The notes beneath the pieces are model-generated. The model did no database searches, was not told the origin of the DNA, and was given only the letters and a program-made list of their open reading frames with translations. From Chromatiales bacterium (lineage in GTDB: Bacteria; Pseudomonadota; Gammaproteobacteria; SZUA-152): a stretch of 10,009 bases of DNA. Of the stretch, positions 1-6,829 are shown piece by piece. The position numbers were made by a program, and so were the translations under genes. Position 1 is the stretch's first letter. Each line of letters opens with the position of its first letter. The stretch covers positions 1 through 10,009 of the forward strand of contig JALTPW010000611.1 in NCBI GenBank assembly GCA_026999335.1, given 5' to 3'.

Positions 1-1
1 G

Positions 2-139
2 ATCAATGCGGTTCGTGGAACTCACCACATCCTTGTATCTACACGGATTGCCGAGAATCATGCCAGGGCTGGGTTTAAAAAACGGGTCTACCGACCCGTA
101 TCCGACTTTCAGTCCGTAAAACTAACCCACCCGCTTTAG
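2..139 (+). CDS. Possible 3' tail of an unidentified gene, perhaps uroporphyrinogen-III synthase-like (partial)
   Basis: An open frame enters from the window edge and runs 45 codons to a TAG at 137-139, which lies in the loop and stem of the hairpin at 127-146. The segment LVSTRIAENHARAGF resembles the end of HemD proteins, which carry a similar S-x-R-I-A-x-x-A-R-x-x-G-F stretch before a closing helix. This is a weak match read by eye, and the last residues before the stop do not look conserved. The other two plus frames are also open for part of this stretch, so it could be non-coding. The sequence left of the window would decide. Confidence 0.2.
   Translation: MNAVRGTHHILVSTRIAENHARAGFKKRVYRPVSDFQSVKLTHPL
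82..99. other. Short perfect hairpin
   Basis: ACGGGTC (82-88) pairs with GACCCGT (93-99) around a four-base loop. It directly follows a run of A residues and lies 28 bases before a second GC-rich hairpin. There is no T-tract after it, so as a terminator it would be weak; read on the minus strand it is followed by a short T-run. Its function is unknown. Confidence 0.4.
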
Positions 140-148
140 CGGGTGGTT
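127..148 (+). terminator. Terminator-like hairpin upstream of the rpsF unit
   Basis: CCACCCGC (127-134) pairs perfectly with GCGGGTGG (139-146) around the loop TTTA, followed by TTGTTG. The eight-pair GC-rich stem is terminator-like but the T-tract is poor. It probably marks the end of whatever transcript enters from the left, separating it from the rpsF unit. Confidence 0.5.
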
Positions 149-182
149 GTTGAGTTAAGTAAATGTCATGCGAATCTGCCCC

Positions 183-213
183 CTCAATACCGGCATTACC
201 AAGCGGTATTGGG
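183..213. other. Hairpin in the rpsF upstream region
   Basis: CAATACCG (185-192) pairs perfectly with CGGTATTG (204-211) around an 11-base loop, extendable by a T-G and a C-G pair to 183/213. No T-tract follows. It lies in non-coding DNA between the terminator-like hairpin and the dispersed repeat; no role can be assigned. Confidence 0.4.
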
Positions 214-244
214 ACAGACTCGATCTACAGAAGACACCATTGAG

Positions 245-325
245 GTAGCTCGGATGGAGCGTAAAGCAATTCGGGGAGTGCAGTGTTGCCTCATCCTGGA
301 TTCCACTTCGTTTCATCCAGGCTAC
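245..325. repeat. Dispersed palindromic intergenic repeat (GTAGCCCGGATG type)
   Basis: The ends are inverted copies of one another: GTAGCTCGGATGGAGCG at the left and, on the minus strand from 325, GTAGCCTGGATGAAACG. Each arm is itself an imperfect palindrome (CGGATGGAGC...GCAATTCGGG on the left). This matches from memory a widespread proteobacterial intergenic repeat whose accidental translations, such as WMKRSGIQ and ARMERKAIRG, fill databases as false small proteins. The open frames 143-445 (plus) and 155-676 (minus) run through it and are most likely artefacts of this kind. Copy number cannot be judged from one window. Confidence 0.7.
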
Positions 326-391
326 TCGATGGCCTCTCCTGCCGCGCGCAGAATGCTGCCAAGTCGAGGGCGGAAAAGGCAATGCAGCCGT

Positions 392-420
392 TTGTATTTG
401 TGTAGCCCATGGCGTAGAAT
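392..420 (+). promoter_or_regulatory. Candidate sigma70 promoter for rpsF
   Basis: TTGTAT (392-397) as -35 and TAGAAT (415-420, five of six consensus bases) as -10 are separated by 17 bases. A start near 427 would give a leader of about 75 bases that contains the S6:S18-type hairpin at 446-477. The position just upstream of a ribosomal-protein unit and just downstream of an intergenic repeat fits. The -35 box is only a partial match. Confidence 0.45.
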
Positions 421-445
421 TTGCGGCTCGAAAAATATGGATTAA

Positions 446-477
446 CCTCCTTGCTTCACCGCAACACTTGCGGGAGG
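446..477 (+). promoter_or_regulatory. S6:S18-binding rpsF leader motif (ribosomal-protein autoregulation)
   Basis: CCTCC (446-450) pairs with GGAGG (473-477), and inside it GCAA (461-464) pairs with TTGC (468-471) around a three-base loop. Between the two 5' strands lies a one-sided bulge that ends in CACC followed by the G of the inner stem, giving the CACCG string. In the known rpsF leader family, two stems flank an asymmetric bulge carrying CCG, which mimics the 16S rRNA site bound by the S6:S18 complex. The motif ends about 25 bases before the rpsF start codon, as expected for repression of translation by the complex. Assignment is by pattern, without a covariance model search. Confidence 0.7.
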
Positions 478-502
478 CTAAATAAACCCAAAAGGAGTGC
501 TC

Positions 503-955
503 GTGAGACACTACGAAATCGTGTTTCTGGTCCACCCTGACCAGAGTGACCAGGTGCCTGCCATGGTCGAAAAGTACAAAGACTTCGTCGAAAACGATGG
601 GGGTACGGTTCACCGGCTGGAAGACTGGGGCCGCCGTCAGCTGGCCTATCCGATTAACAAGATCCACAAGGCTCACTACGTACTGATGAATATCGAGTGC
701 GGCGACAAGGCTCTGGAAGAGATCGAGACGGCATTCCGCTTCAATGATGCCGTGCTGCGCAACATGGTGATGCGAGTCAAAGAGGCCGTCACTGAGGCCT
801 CCCCACTGGCCAAGTCCCGCGAAGAGGAATCCCGTGAGCGCAAGCCTGCACCTGCCGCCGCTGAGAAACCGGTTGCCACGGAAGAGGCTGCGCCGGCCCC
901 GGCCGAAGACGGCGCACCGGCTGCCGATACCGTTTCTACAACTTCAGAAGCCTAA
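503..955 (+). CDS. rpsF: 30S ribosomal protein S6
   Basis: Protein S6 binds the central domain of 16S rRNA together with S18 in the small-subunit platform. The product, 150 residues, begins MRHYEIVFLVHPDQ and contains RLEDWGRRQLAYPINK and the FRFNDAVLRNMVMR segment, all near-identical to enterobacterial S6. I chose the GTG at 503 because it gives the canonical MRHYEIV start and has AAAGGAG five bases upstream; the GTG at 497 would add two residues and lies inside that ribosome binding site. After about residue 105 comes a low-complexity tail rich in Ala, Pro and Glu that ends TTSEA. S6 tails are variable and in E. coli are extended with glutamate by RimK. First gene of the rpsF-rpsR-DUF2232-rplI unit, preceded by an S6:S18-type leader hairpin. 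Confidence 0.97.
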   Translation: MRHYEIVFLVHPDQSDQVPAMVEKYKDFVENDGGTVHRLEDWGRRQLAYPINKIHKAHYVLMNIECGDKALEEIETAFRFNDAVLRNMVMRVKEAVTEASPLAKSREEESRERKPAPAAAEKPVATEEAAPAPAEDGAPAADTVSTTSEA

Positions 956-985
956 CCCGCGTACGCTTACGTTGAGAGGATAGTC

Positions 986-1213
986 ATGTCACGTTTTTAT
1001 CGTCGTAGAAAGTACTGCCGTTTCACGGCCGAAGGCATCAAAGAGATTGATTACAAGGATCTCAATACCCTGAAAGCCTATGTGTCCGAGTCGGGCAAGA
1101 TTGTGCCCAGCCGTATTACCGGCACCAAGGCCAAGTACCAGCGTCAGCTGGCGACCGCCATCAAGCGTGCCCGTGCGCTGGCATTGCTGCCTTACAGCGA
1201 TTCCCACAAGTAA
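986..1213 (+). CDS. rpsR: 30S ribosomal protein S18
   Basis: Protein S18 pairs with S6 in the platform of the small ribosomal subunit. The 75-residue product has exactly the length of E. coli S18 and shares RRRKYCRFTAEGIKEIDYKD, SGKIVPSRITGT and AKYQRQLATAIKRAR. A GAGAGGA ribosome binding site lies at 974-980, five bases before the ATG. It starts 30 bases after rpsF, so the two are cotranscribed and both halves of the S6:S18 repressor complex come from one message. The priB gene that separates rpsF and rpsR in enterics is absent here. Confidence 0.98.
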   Translation: MSRFYRRRKYCRFTAEGIKEIDYKDLNTLKAYVSESGKIVPSRITGTKAKYQRQLATAIKRARALALLPYSDSHK

Positions 1214-1235
1214 TCGCTGAGCGGGTGATTTTCCG

Positions 1236-1263
1236 CCTGGACGTCGTTACCTGGACGTCGTTA
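1236..1263. repeat. 14-base perfect tandem duplication
   Basis: CCTGGACGTCGTTA occurs twice back to back (1236-1249 and 1250-1263). Each unit contains the palindrome GACGTC. It lies in the 81-base gap between rpsR and the DUF2232 gene and looks like a recent slippage duplication; no function is evident. Confidence 0.85.
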
Positions 1264-1294
1264 TGTACGGAATAAACGTGGGTTTCGCATCACA

Positions 1295-2215
1295 ATGAAA
1301 GCATTGGCTTCGTTTATTCTGCGTGGTCAGAGTCAGAGCATACTGGCGGTGGTCGGCTTCGCCGTGCTGTCGCTGGCCCTGCCGCCGTTCAGCATCCTCA
1401 GTGGCGCCGCTGTGGCCTTGGTGACCCTGCGGCACGGTATGCAGGCCGGCGTGGTGCTGATGGCGGGTGCGACACTGGTGGTGGGGTTGCTGGCAGCTTT
1501 TTCGCTGGGCAACCCCGCACCGGCGCTGATGTTTCTGACGGCCCTTTGGTTGCCGTTGTGGATGCTGGGTTCGCTGCTGCGCGCCAGTCGCTCGCTGCCC
1601 TTGACGCTGATGCTGGCGGGTGGCCTGGGGTTGCTGGGTGTGCTGGTGGTCTATCTATTGCTGGATGATGTCGCCGGATGGTGGCATGGCATCCTGCTAC
1701 AGATATTCAATCCCGTGATGGATGAGGCCGGGCTCGCCGACCGGGACGCCATACTGGCGGCCCTGGAAAGCGTATCCCGGGTCATGACGGGGATGATGGC
1801 GGTGGGCATGGTGTTGAATGCCATTATCTGTCTGTTTCTGGCGCGAGGCTGGCAGGCACAGCTGTTTAACCCGGGCGGTTTCCGCGAGGAGTTTCAACAG
1901 CTGCGCATGGGCCGTTCGCTGTCGGGCATCACGCTGCTGCTGGTGCTGCTTTATGTGTTGCAGATAGGCGCCATTTCCAGCATGGCAGCTGACATGCTGA
2001 TTGTGCTGCTGAGCCTGTACATGTTGCAGGGCCTGGCCCTGGCACATGCGGTGGTGGCGATGAAGCAACTGCACATTGCCTGGCTGATCGGCTTGTATGT
2101 TGTGGCTTTTGTCGTCTTGCCCCAGTTGATGCTGGCGGTGGCGGCAGTGGGTTTATTGGACACTTGGGTTGATTTGCGCCAACGCGTTGCGGGGCCAGGT
2201 GCTAGAGAAGAGTAA
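1295..2215 (+). CDS. DUF2232 (YybS-like) integral membrane protein
   Basis: The 306-residue product is very hydrophobic with roughly eight predicted membrane segments, at about residues 14-36, 50-70, 76-95, 101-124, 163-185, 208-231, 233-256 and 262-290. A more polar loop of about 40 residues follows segment four. The family is identified mainly by position: a DUF2232 membrane protein sits between rpsR and rplI in Pseudomonas and many other gammaproteobacteria. Its function is unknown; some relatives look like transporter or ECF-type membrane components, but nothing here shows a substrate. The ATG at 1295 has only a weak Shine-Dalgarno sequence (GTGGG about 12 bases upstream), so translation may be modest compared with the ribosomal genes around it. 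Confidence 0.8.
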   Translation: MKALASFILRGQSQSILAVVGFAVLSLALPPFSILSGAAVALVTLRHGMQAGVVLMAGATLVVGLLAAFSLGNPAPALMFLTALWLPLWMLGSLLRASRSLPLTLMLAGGLGLLGVLVVYLLLDDVAGWWHGILLQIFNPVMDEAGLADRDAILAALESVSRVMTGMMAVGMVLNAIICLFLARGWQAQLFNPGGFREEFQQLRMGRSLSGITLLLVLLYVLQIGAISSMAADMLIVLLSLYMLQGLALAHAVVAMKQLHIAWLIGLYVVAFVVLPQLMLAVAAVGLLDTWVDLRQRVAGPGAREE

Positions 2216-2272
2216 TCGCTCTTCGTTCCGGGTGGCCATTGGATGAATGCAGGATTAAGAGAGACTTGAACG

Positions 2273-2719
2273 ATGAATGTCATTCTGTTGGAAAAAGTAA
2301 ATAATCTCGGTGATCTGGGTGAGCAGGTCAATGTCAAGGTCGGTTATGGCCGTAACTTCCTGATCCCTCAGGGTAAGGCGGTATCCGCTACGGCGGACAA
2401 CGTGGCCAAGTTTGAGGCCCGTCGCGCGGAGCTGGAAAAAACGGCCGCCGAGAAGCTGACGGCCGCGGAGGTGCGCAAGGATGCCCTGGGCAAACTGACC
2501 ATCACCATCGCCCAGAAAGCGGGTGAGGAAGGCAAGTTGTTCGGTTCCGTCGGCACCACCGATATCGCCAGTGCCATCACCGAGGCCGGCGTGGAGGTCA
2601 GCAAGAGCGAAATCCGTCTGCCAGAAGGCGCCCTGCGCCATATTGGTGAATTTGAAATCGACGTCGAATTTCACACCGATGTGATTGCGACCATTGCGCT
2701 GGAAATCGTTCCCGAATAA
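2273..2719 (+). CDS. rplI: 50S ribosomal protein L9
   Basis: L9 binds 23S rRNA near the L1 stalk through its N-terminal domain and reaches out of the ribosome through a long helix, helping to hold the reading frame. The 148-residue product begins MNVILLEKVNNLGDLGEQV, followed by VKVGYGRNFLIPQGKA, the signature of the RNA-binding N domain. The connecting helix runs at about residues 40-75, and the C domain contains GKLFGSVGTTDIA. Length matches E. coli L9 (149). AAGAGAG lies about 10-15 bases before the ATG. It is the last gene of the unit, with a strong terminator 18 bases after the stop codon. Confidence 0.97.
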   Translation: MNVILLEKVNNLGDLGEQVNVKVGYGRNFLIPQGKAVSATADNVAKFEARRAELEKTAAEKLTAAEVRKDALGKLTITIAQKAGEEGKLFGSVGTTDIASAITEAGVEVSKSEIRLPEGALRHIGEFEIDVEFHTDVIATIALEIVPE

Positions 2720-2736
2720 GTTCCTTCGGCGGCGAG

Positions 2737-2775
2737 AAAAAAGGCTGGCGGTGGTCGCATCGCCAGCCTTTTTTT
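2737..2775 (+). terminator. Strong Rho-independent terminator after rplI
   Basis: A 14-pair perfect stem, AAAAAAGGCTGGCG (2737-2750) against CGCCAGCCTTTTTT (2761-2774), with a ten-base loop and a T-tract continuing to 2775, then a second T-run at 2780-2785. The A-rich 5' arm makes it potentially bidirectional. It separates the ribosomal-protein unit from dnaB. Confidence 0.93.
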
Positions 2776-2812
2776 GTTCTTTTTTGGGCCGCTGTAGACC
2801 CAGTTCAGGTAA

Positions 2813-2818
2813 GATAAT
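2813..2818 (+). promoter_or_regulatory. Possible -10 element immediately before dnaB
   Basis: GATAAT matches five of six bases of the sigma70 -10 consensus, in the short space between the rplI terminator and the dnaB ATG at 2825. No convincing -35 box is seen 16-18 bases upstream. If used, transcription would begin at about the start codon, giving a leaderless or nearly leaderless message. Confidence 0.25.
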
Positions 2819-2824
2819 CCGATC

Positions 2825-4228
2825 ATGCAAGAGTTAGCCTATCCCCCCGGTAGCATCGATGTGGCCACCGAGGCACTGAAAGTGGCACCCCAATCCATCG
2901 AGGCCGAGCAGTCCGTGCTGGGCGGCCTGATGCTGGACAACAATGCCTGGGACAAGATCGTCGACGCGATCACGGAAGAGGATTTCTACCGCCGTGACCA
3001 CCGCCTGATCTTTCGTGCCGTCGCTGCGCTGGCGGCGCGCACCGAACCCTTCGATGTGATTACCCTGTCCGAATGGCTGAACACGCAAGGGCTGCTCGAT
3101 GATGCCGGTGGTCTGGCCTATCTTGGCACCCTCGCCAAGGATACGCCCAGCGCCGCCAATATCAGTGCCTACGCCGCTATCGTGCGCGAACGTTCGGTGT
3201 TGCGCCAGTTGATCAGTGTCGGCAATGAGATCAGCAGCAGCGGCTATCAGACCGAGGGCCGCAGCACCGAAGAGCTACTCGATAACGCCGAGCGGCAGGT
3301 GTTCCAGATCGCCGAGCAGGGCGCGCGCGGCAAGCAGGGTTTTGTCGCCATCAAGGATCTGCTGGTGAAGGCGGTGGATCGTATCGATACCCTGTTTCAA
3401 CAGGATAATCCCATTACCGGCGTACCCACCGGCTGGAACGATTTCGACGAGATGACCTCCGGCTTGCAGCGCGGCGACATGGTCATCGTCGCGGGTCGCC
3501 CGTCCATGGGCAAGACCACCTTCGCCATGAACATCGCCGAGCACGCCGCCATCAAATCCGGCCTGCCGACGGCCGTGTTCAGCATGGAAATGCCGGGTGA
3601 ATCACTGGCCATGCGTATGCTCTCGTCACTGGGGCGCATCGACCAGCATCGTGTCCGCACCGGCAAGCTGGAAGACGATGACTGGCCGCGCCTGACCTCG
3701 GCGGTGGGCTTACTGGCCGAGGCTCCCATGTTCATCGACGATACGCCGGCGCTGTCACCCAACGAGCTGCGTGCCCGCGTGCGCCGCCTGGCGCGTGAAC
3801 ATGGCCAGCTGGGCCTCATCGTAATTGACTATTTACAGTTAATGCAGGTGCATGGTTCGACGGAGAACCGCACCAATGAAATCTCCGAAATCTCCCGCTC
3901 GCTGAAGGCCCTGGCCAAGGAGATGGACGTGCCGGTGGTGGCCCTGTCACAGCTCAACCGCAGCCTCGAGCAGCGGCCCAACAAGCGCCCGGTGATGTCC
4001 GATCTGCGCGAGTCGGGCGCCATCGAACAGGATGCCGACGTGATCGTCTTCATCTATCGCGACGAGGTCTACAACGAAGACAGTGACAGCAAGGGCGTCG
4101 CCGAAATTATTATCGGTAAACAGCGTAATGGCCCCATCGGCACCACGCGCCTGACCTTCCTTGGCCAGTTCACCCGCTTTGAGAACTTTATCCACGACGT
4201 CTATTCCGACGACGAGGGTTATTCATAG
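2825..4228 (+). CDS. dnaB: Replicative DNA helicase DnaB
   Basis: DnaB is the hexameric 5'-3' helicase that unwinds DNA at the replication fork and recruits primase. The 467 residues (E. coli 471) show the N-terminal primase-interacting domain (about 20-125, with SIEAEQSVLGGLMLDN and NTPSAANISAYAAIVRERS-like signatures), a linker, and a RecA-like motor. Walker A is AGRPSMGKTT at 223-232, Walker B ends in IVIDYLQLM with the aspartate at 335, followed by ALSQLNRSLEQR and DLRESGAIEQDADVI. No intein or insertion is present. The ATG at 2825 lacks a well-placed ribosome binding site (AGG lies 15 bases upstream), but the next in-frame options are worse and the length fits the family. First gene of a dnaB-alr-radA unit. 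Confidence 0.97.
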   Translation: MQELAYPPGSIDVATEALKVAPQSIEAEQSVLGGLMLDNNAWDKIVDAITEEDFYRRDHRLIFRAVAALAARTEPFDVITLSEWLNTQGLLDDAGGLAYLGTLAKDTPSAANISAYAAIVRERSVLRQLISVGNEISSSGYQTEGRSTEELLDNAERQVFQIAEQGARGKQGFVAIKDLLVKAVDRIDTLFQQDNPITGVPTGWNDFDEMTSGLQRGDMVIVAGRPSMGKTTFAMNIAEHAAIKSGLPTAVFSMEMPGESLAMRMLSSLGRIDQHRVRTGKLEDDDWPRLTSAVGLLAEAPMFIDDTPALSPNELRARVRRLAREHGQLGLIVIDYLQLMQVHGSTENRTNEISEISRSLKALAKEMDVPVVALSQLNRSLEQRPNKRPVMSDLRESGAIEQDADVIVFIYRDEVYNEDSDSKGVAEIIIGKQRNGPIGTTRLTFLGQFTRFENFIHDVYSDDEGYS

Positions 4229-4272
4229 ACGCGTTTCATGAAGAATTTTGTCGACATGAAGAGGGGCCTTGC

Positions 4273-5358
4273 ATGAGCCGAGCGGCGCGGGCCGTCATCG
4301 ATCTCTCGGCGCTTCGGCATAATCTGCAACAGGTTCGCCGCGCCGCGCCGCAGCAGCAACTCATTGCCGTCATCAAGGCCGATGCCTATGGACACGGTAT
4401 TGTACCGGTGGCGCGGGCCCTGGCCGATGCCGATGTGTTCGGCGTGGCCTGTCTCGAAGAGGCGCTGAGCCTGCGTGCAGCCGGCATCGATAAGTCGATT
4501 CTATTACTGGAAGGCTTTTTTCACGCCGACGAGTTGCCATTGATCCGGCGCCATAAACTGCAAGTAGTGGTTCATGGTGAGCATCAGCTGGATGTGCTGG
4601 CGTCACTGTCACCGCAAGCTTTTTCCATTCCCGCTTGGCTCAAGGTGGACACGGGTATGCACCGTCTGGGGATTTCGCCACACGCCGTGCCGACAGCCTG
4701 GCAGCGCCTCGATGCATGTCCTGCCGTGGCGCCCCTGCTCGGTCTGATGACGCATCTCGCCAATGCCGATGACGGTGATGACGAGCTTACCCCTAAGCAG
4801 CTGGACTGTCTGGCGTCTGTCCGCAGGGATCGATCCATCGCCGTTTCCATCGCCAATTCCGCCGGCATCCTGGCCTGGCCCGCCTCCCATGGCGACGTGG
4901 TGAGGCCGGGTATCATGCTGTATGGCGTTTCACCCATGCTGGGTGAAAACGGGGCGCAGCGAAACCTGCGACCCGTGATGACTCTGTACAGCGAGCTGAT
5001 CAGTATTCGCCAATGCAAAAAGGGCGATGCCGTCGGCTATGGCGGCAGTTGGGTCTGCCCCGAAGACATGCCGGTGGGCGTGGTGGCGATGGGTTATGGT
5101 GACGGCTATCCGCGCCATGCGCCGTCCGGTACGCCGCTGCTGGTTAATGGCCAGCGGGCGGCACTGATCGGGCGCGTCTCCATGGACATGATCTGTGTCG
5201 ATCTGCGTGGTCAGCCCGGCGCTGCCATCGGTGACTCCGTCACTCTGTGGGGCGATGGCCTGCCTGTGGAGGAGATTGCCGCGTGTGCCTCAACCATTGC
5301 CTATGCGCTGTTGTGTGGCGTGACTTGCCGCGTCAAAAAGGAAACCATCGATGGCTAA
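4273..5358 (+). CDS. alr: Alanine racemase (PLP-dependent)
   Basis: Interconverts L- and D-alanine in the cytoplasm and so supplies D-alanine for peptidoglycan. The 361-residue product has the full fold type III layout. The N-terminal barrel carries the PLP lysine K35 in AVIKADAYGHG, WLKVDTGMHRLGI follows near residue 125, and R211 in RPGIMLYG contacts the PLP ring. The C-terminal domain has the second catalytic residue Y256 in AVGYGGSW, then GYGDGYPR and GRVSMDMICVDL. The ATG at 4273 has GAGGGG six to eight bases upstream and starts 44 bases after dnaB with no terminator between, as in Pseudomonas and many gammaproteobacteria. Its 3' end overlaps the radA start by eight bases. Confidence 0.96.
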   Translation: MSRAARAVIDLSALRHNLQQVRRAAPQQQLIAVIKADAYGHGIVPVARALADADVFGVACLEEALSLRAAGIDKSILLLEGFFHADELPLIRRHKLQVVVHGEHQLDVLASLSPQAFSIPAWLKVDTGMHRLGISPHAVPTAWQRLDACPAVAPLLGLMTHLANADDGDDELTPKQLDCLASVRRDRSIAVSIANSAGILAWPASHGDVVRPGIMLYGVSPMLGENGAQRNLRPVMTLYSELISIRQCKKGDAVGYGGSWVCPEDMPVGVVAMGYGDGYPRHAPSGTPLLVNGQRAALIGRVSMDMICVDLRGQPGAAIGDSVTLWGDGLPVEEIAACASTIAYALLCGVTCRVKKETIDG

Positions 5359-6712
5359 GATCAAAACCGCTTACGTCTGCAACGATTGCGGCTCGGACTA
5401 CGCTAAGTGGCAGGGGCGCTGTGACGACTGCGGGGCCTGGAACACGCTGAGCGAAATTCGTCTCGGCCCGCTGTCCGGCACTCGCACGGCCAAGCGGCAG
5501 GGTTATGCCGGCAGCTTGTCCGCGGTCACTACCCTGGCCGACATCGATCTCAGCAATGTGCCGCGCATCAGTACCGGCGTCGAGGAATTTGACCGCGTGC
5601 TGGGCGGCGGACTGGTGCCGGGTTCGGCGGTGCTCATCGGTGGTCATCCCGGTGCCGGCAAAAGCACCCTGTTGTTGCAAGTCCTCTGCCGGCTGGCGCA
5701 GCACATGAAGGCGTTGTATGTGACCGGCGAGGAATCCCTGCAGCAGGTGGCGATGCGCGCCCGCCGGCTCGATCTGCCTGTCGACAACTTACAGTTATTG
5801 TCAGAAACCCGTGTAGAAACCATCTGCACCGTGGCCGGGCAACAGAAACCACAGCTGATGGTGGCGGATTCCATCCAGGTGATGCACGTGGAGGATATTG
5901 CTTCCGCCCCGGGCGGAGTGGCGCAGGTGCGCGAAAGCGCGGCGCAGATGATTCGTTATGCGAAACAGAGCAACACGGCGTTGATTCTCGTTGGTCATGT
6001 CACCAAGGACGGTACCCTGGCCGGCCCCAAGGTGTTGGAGCATATGATCGACTGCTCCATTATGCTCGAAGGTTCCGACGATAGCCGCTTCCGTACCCTG
6101 CGTGGCACCAAGAACCGCTTTGGCGCGGTCAATGAACTGGGCGTGTTCGCCATGACCGAGCACGGCCTGAAAGAGGTCAAGAATCCTTCAGCCATCTTCC
6201 TATCACGCTCGGACGAGCCCGCCGCCGGCAGTGTGGTGATGGTGGTGTGGGAGGGCACGCGCCCCCTCCTGGTGGAGATACAGGCATTGGTGGATGACAG
6301 CAGCTTCGGTAATCCACGTCGCCTCGCGGTGGGGCTGGATCAAAATCGCCTGGCCATGCTGCTGGCCGTGTTACACCGCCACGGCGGCCTGCAGGTGGGT
6401 GATCAGGATGTTTTCGTCAATGTCGTGGGCGGTGTAAAGGTGGTGGAGACCGGCGCCGATCTGGCCCTGCTGCTGTCCATCGTTTCCAGCCTGCGCGACC
6501 GGCCCCTGCCGCACGACCTGGTGGTGTTCGGTGAAGTGGGCCTGTCGGGCGAGATCCGTCCCGTACCCAGCGGACAGGAGCGCCTGTACGAAGCGGTAAA
6601 GCACGGCTTCCGCCGCGCCATCGTGCCGCTGGCCAATGCGCCGCGCGAGAAGCCCAAGGGGATGGACGTCGTGGGAGTGAAGACGTTGGCCGATGCCCTG
6701 GCGGCGATATAG
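5351..6712 (+). CDS. radA: DNA repair and recombination protein RadA
   Basis: RadA is a RecA-related helicase that drives branch migration at recombination intermediates. The 453-residue product starts with a four-cysteine zinc finger (C10, C13, C24, C27). The RecA-like ATPase carries Walker A GGHPGAGKST at 97-106 and the RadA-specific KNRFG motif at 254-258. The C-terminal third is the Lon-protease-like domain, which lacks peptidase function in this family. The ATG overlaps the end of alr by eight bases, and AAGGAA lies just upstream within the alr 3' end, so translation is probably coupled. Last gene of the dnaB-alr-radA unit; it converges with the PilZ gene on the other strand. Confidence 0.97.
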   Translation: MAKIKTAYVCNDCGSDYAKWQGRCDDCGAWNTLSEIRLGPLSGTRTAKRQGYAGSLSAVTTLADIDLSNVPRISTGVEEFDRVLGGGLVPGSAVLIGGHPGAGKSTLLLQVLCRLAQHMKALYVTGEESLQQVAMRARRLDLPVDNLQLLSETRVETICTVAGQQKPQLMVADSIQVMHVEDIASAPGGVAQVRESAAQMIRYAKQSNTALILVGHVTKDGTLAGPKVLEHMIDCSIMLEGSDDSRFRTLRGTKNRFGAVNELGVFAMTEHGLKEVKNPSAIFLSRSDEPAAGSVVMVVWEGTRPLLVEIQALVDDSSFGNPRRLAVGLDQNRLAMLLAVLHRHGGLQVGDQDVFVNVVGGVKVVETGADLALLLSIVSSLRDRPLPHDLVVFGEVGLSGEIRPVPSGQERLYEAVKHGFRRAIVPLANAPREKPKGMDVVGVKTLADALAAI

Positions 6713-6726
6713 AGGGCTGCGCCCTC
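6712..6726. terminator. Weak hairpin at the radA stop codon
   Basis: GAGGGC (6712-6717) pairs with GCCCTC (6721-6726) around a three-base loop, starting at the last base of the radA stop codon. No T-tract follows on the plus strand, so if it ends transcription it does so poorly or with Rho. Confidence 0.3.
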
Positions 6727-6744
6727 AGTGTTCAGTGCTTAGTG
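6726..6744 (+). repeat. Degenerate heptamer repeat, left of the PilZ gene
   Basis: CAGTGTT, CAGTGCT and TAGTG follow each other in steps of seven. A related heptamer array in opposite orientation lies at 6830-6850, and an inverted 14-base near copy lies at 7244-7257 beyond the other end of the PilZ gene. Confidence 0.6.
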
Positions 6745-6806
6745 GGTGGAGCGTGGGAGATTGCCGGGCGTTATAGTCCCAGTGCCGGCCTTGGCCTTGA
6801 AGGTAG

Positions 6807-6823
6807 CGTGCGCCGTGCGCACG
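6807..6823. repeat. GTGCGC palindromic intergenic repeat
   Basis: CGTGCGC (6807-6813) pairs perfectly with GCGCACG (6817-6823) around CGT. With its flanks (GGTAGCGTGCGCCGTGCGCACGATC-like from 6802) it resembles a repeat commonly scattered between genes in proteobacteria. This identification is from memory; genome copy number was not counted. Confidence 0.5.
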
Positions 6824-6829
6824 ATCTTG

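Noticed and set aside
143..445. 100-residue plus-strand open frame
   Set aside because: It runs through the hairpin and the GTAGC-type repeat and yields the typical repeat-derived peptide ARMERKAIRG; no ribosome binding site.
497..502. GTG at 497 as the rpsF start
   Set aside because: It overlaps the ribosome binding site and adds two residues before the conserved MRHYEIV start at 503.
155..676. 173-residue minus-strand open frame
   Set aside because: Half lies antisense to rpsF and the rest crosses the dispersed repeat (WMKRSGIQ peptide); an artefact.
2255..2830. 191-residue minus-strand open frame opposite rplI
   Set aside because: Antisense shadow of rplI and its terminator, with no recognisable protein features.
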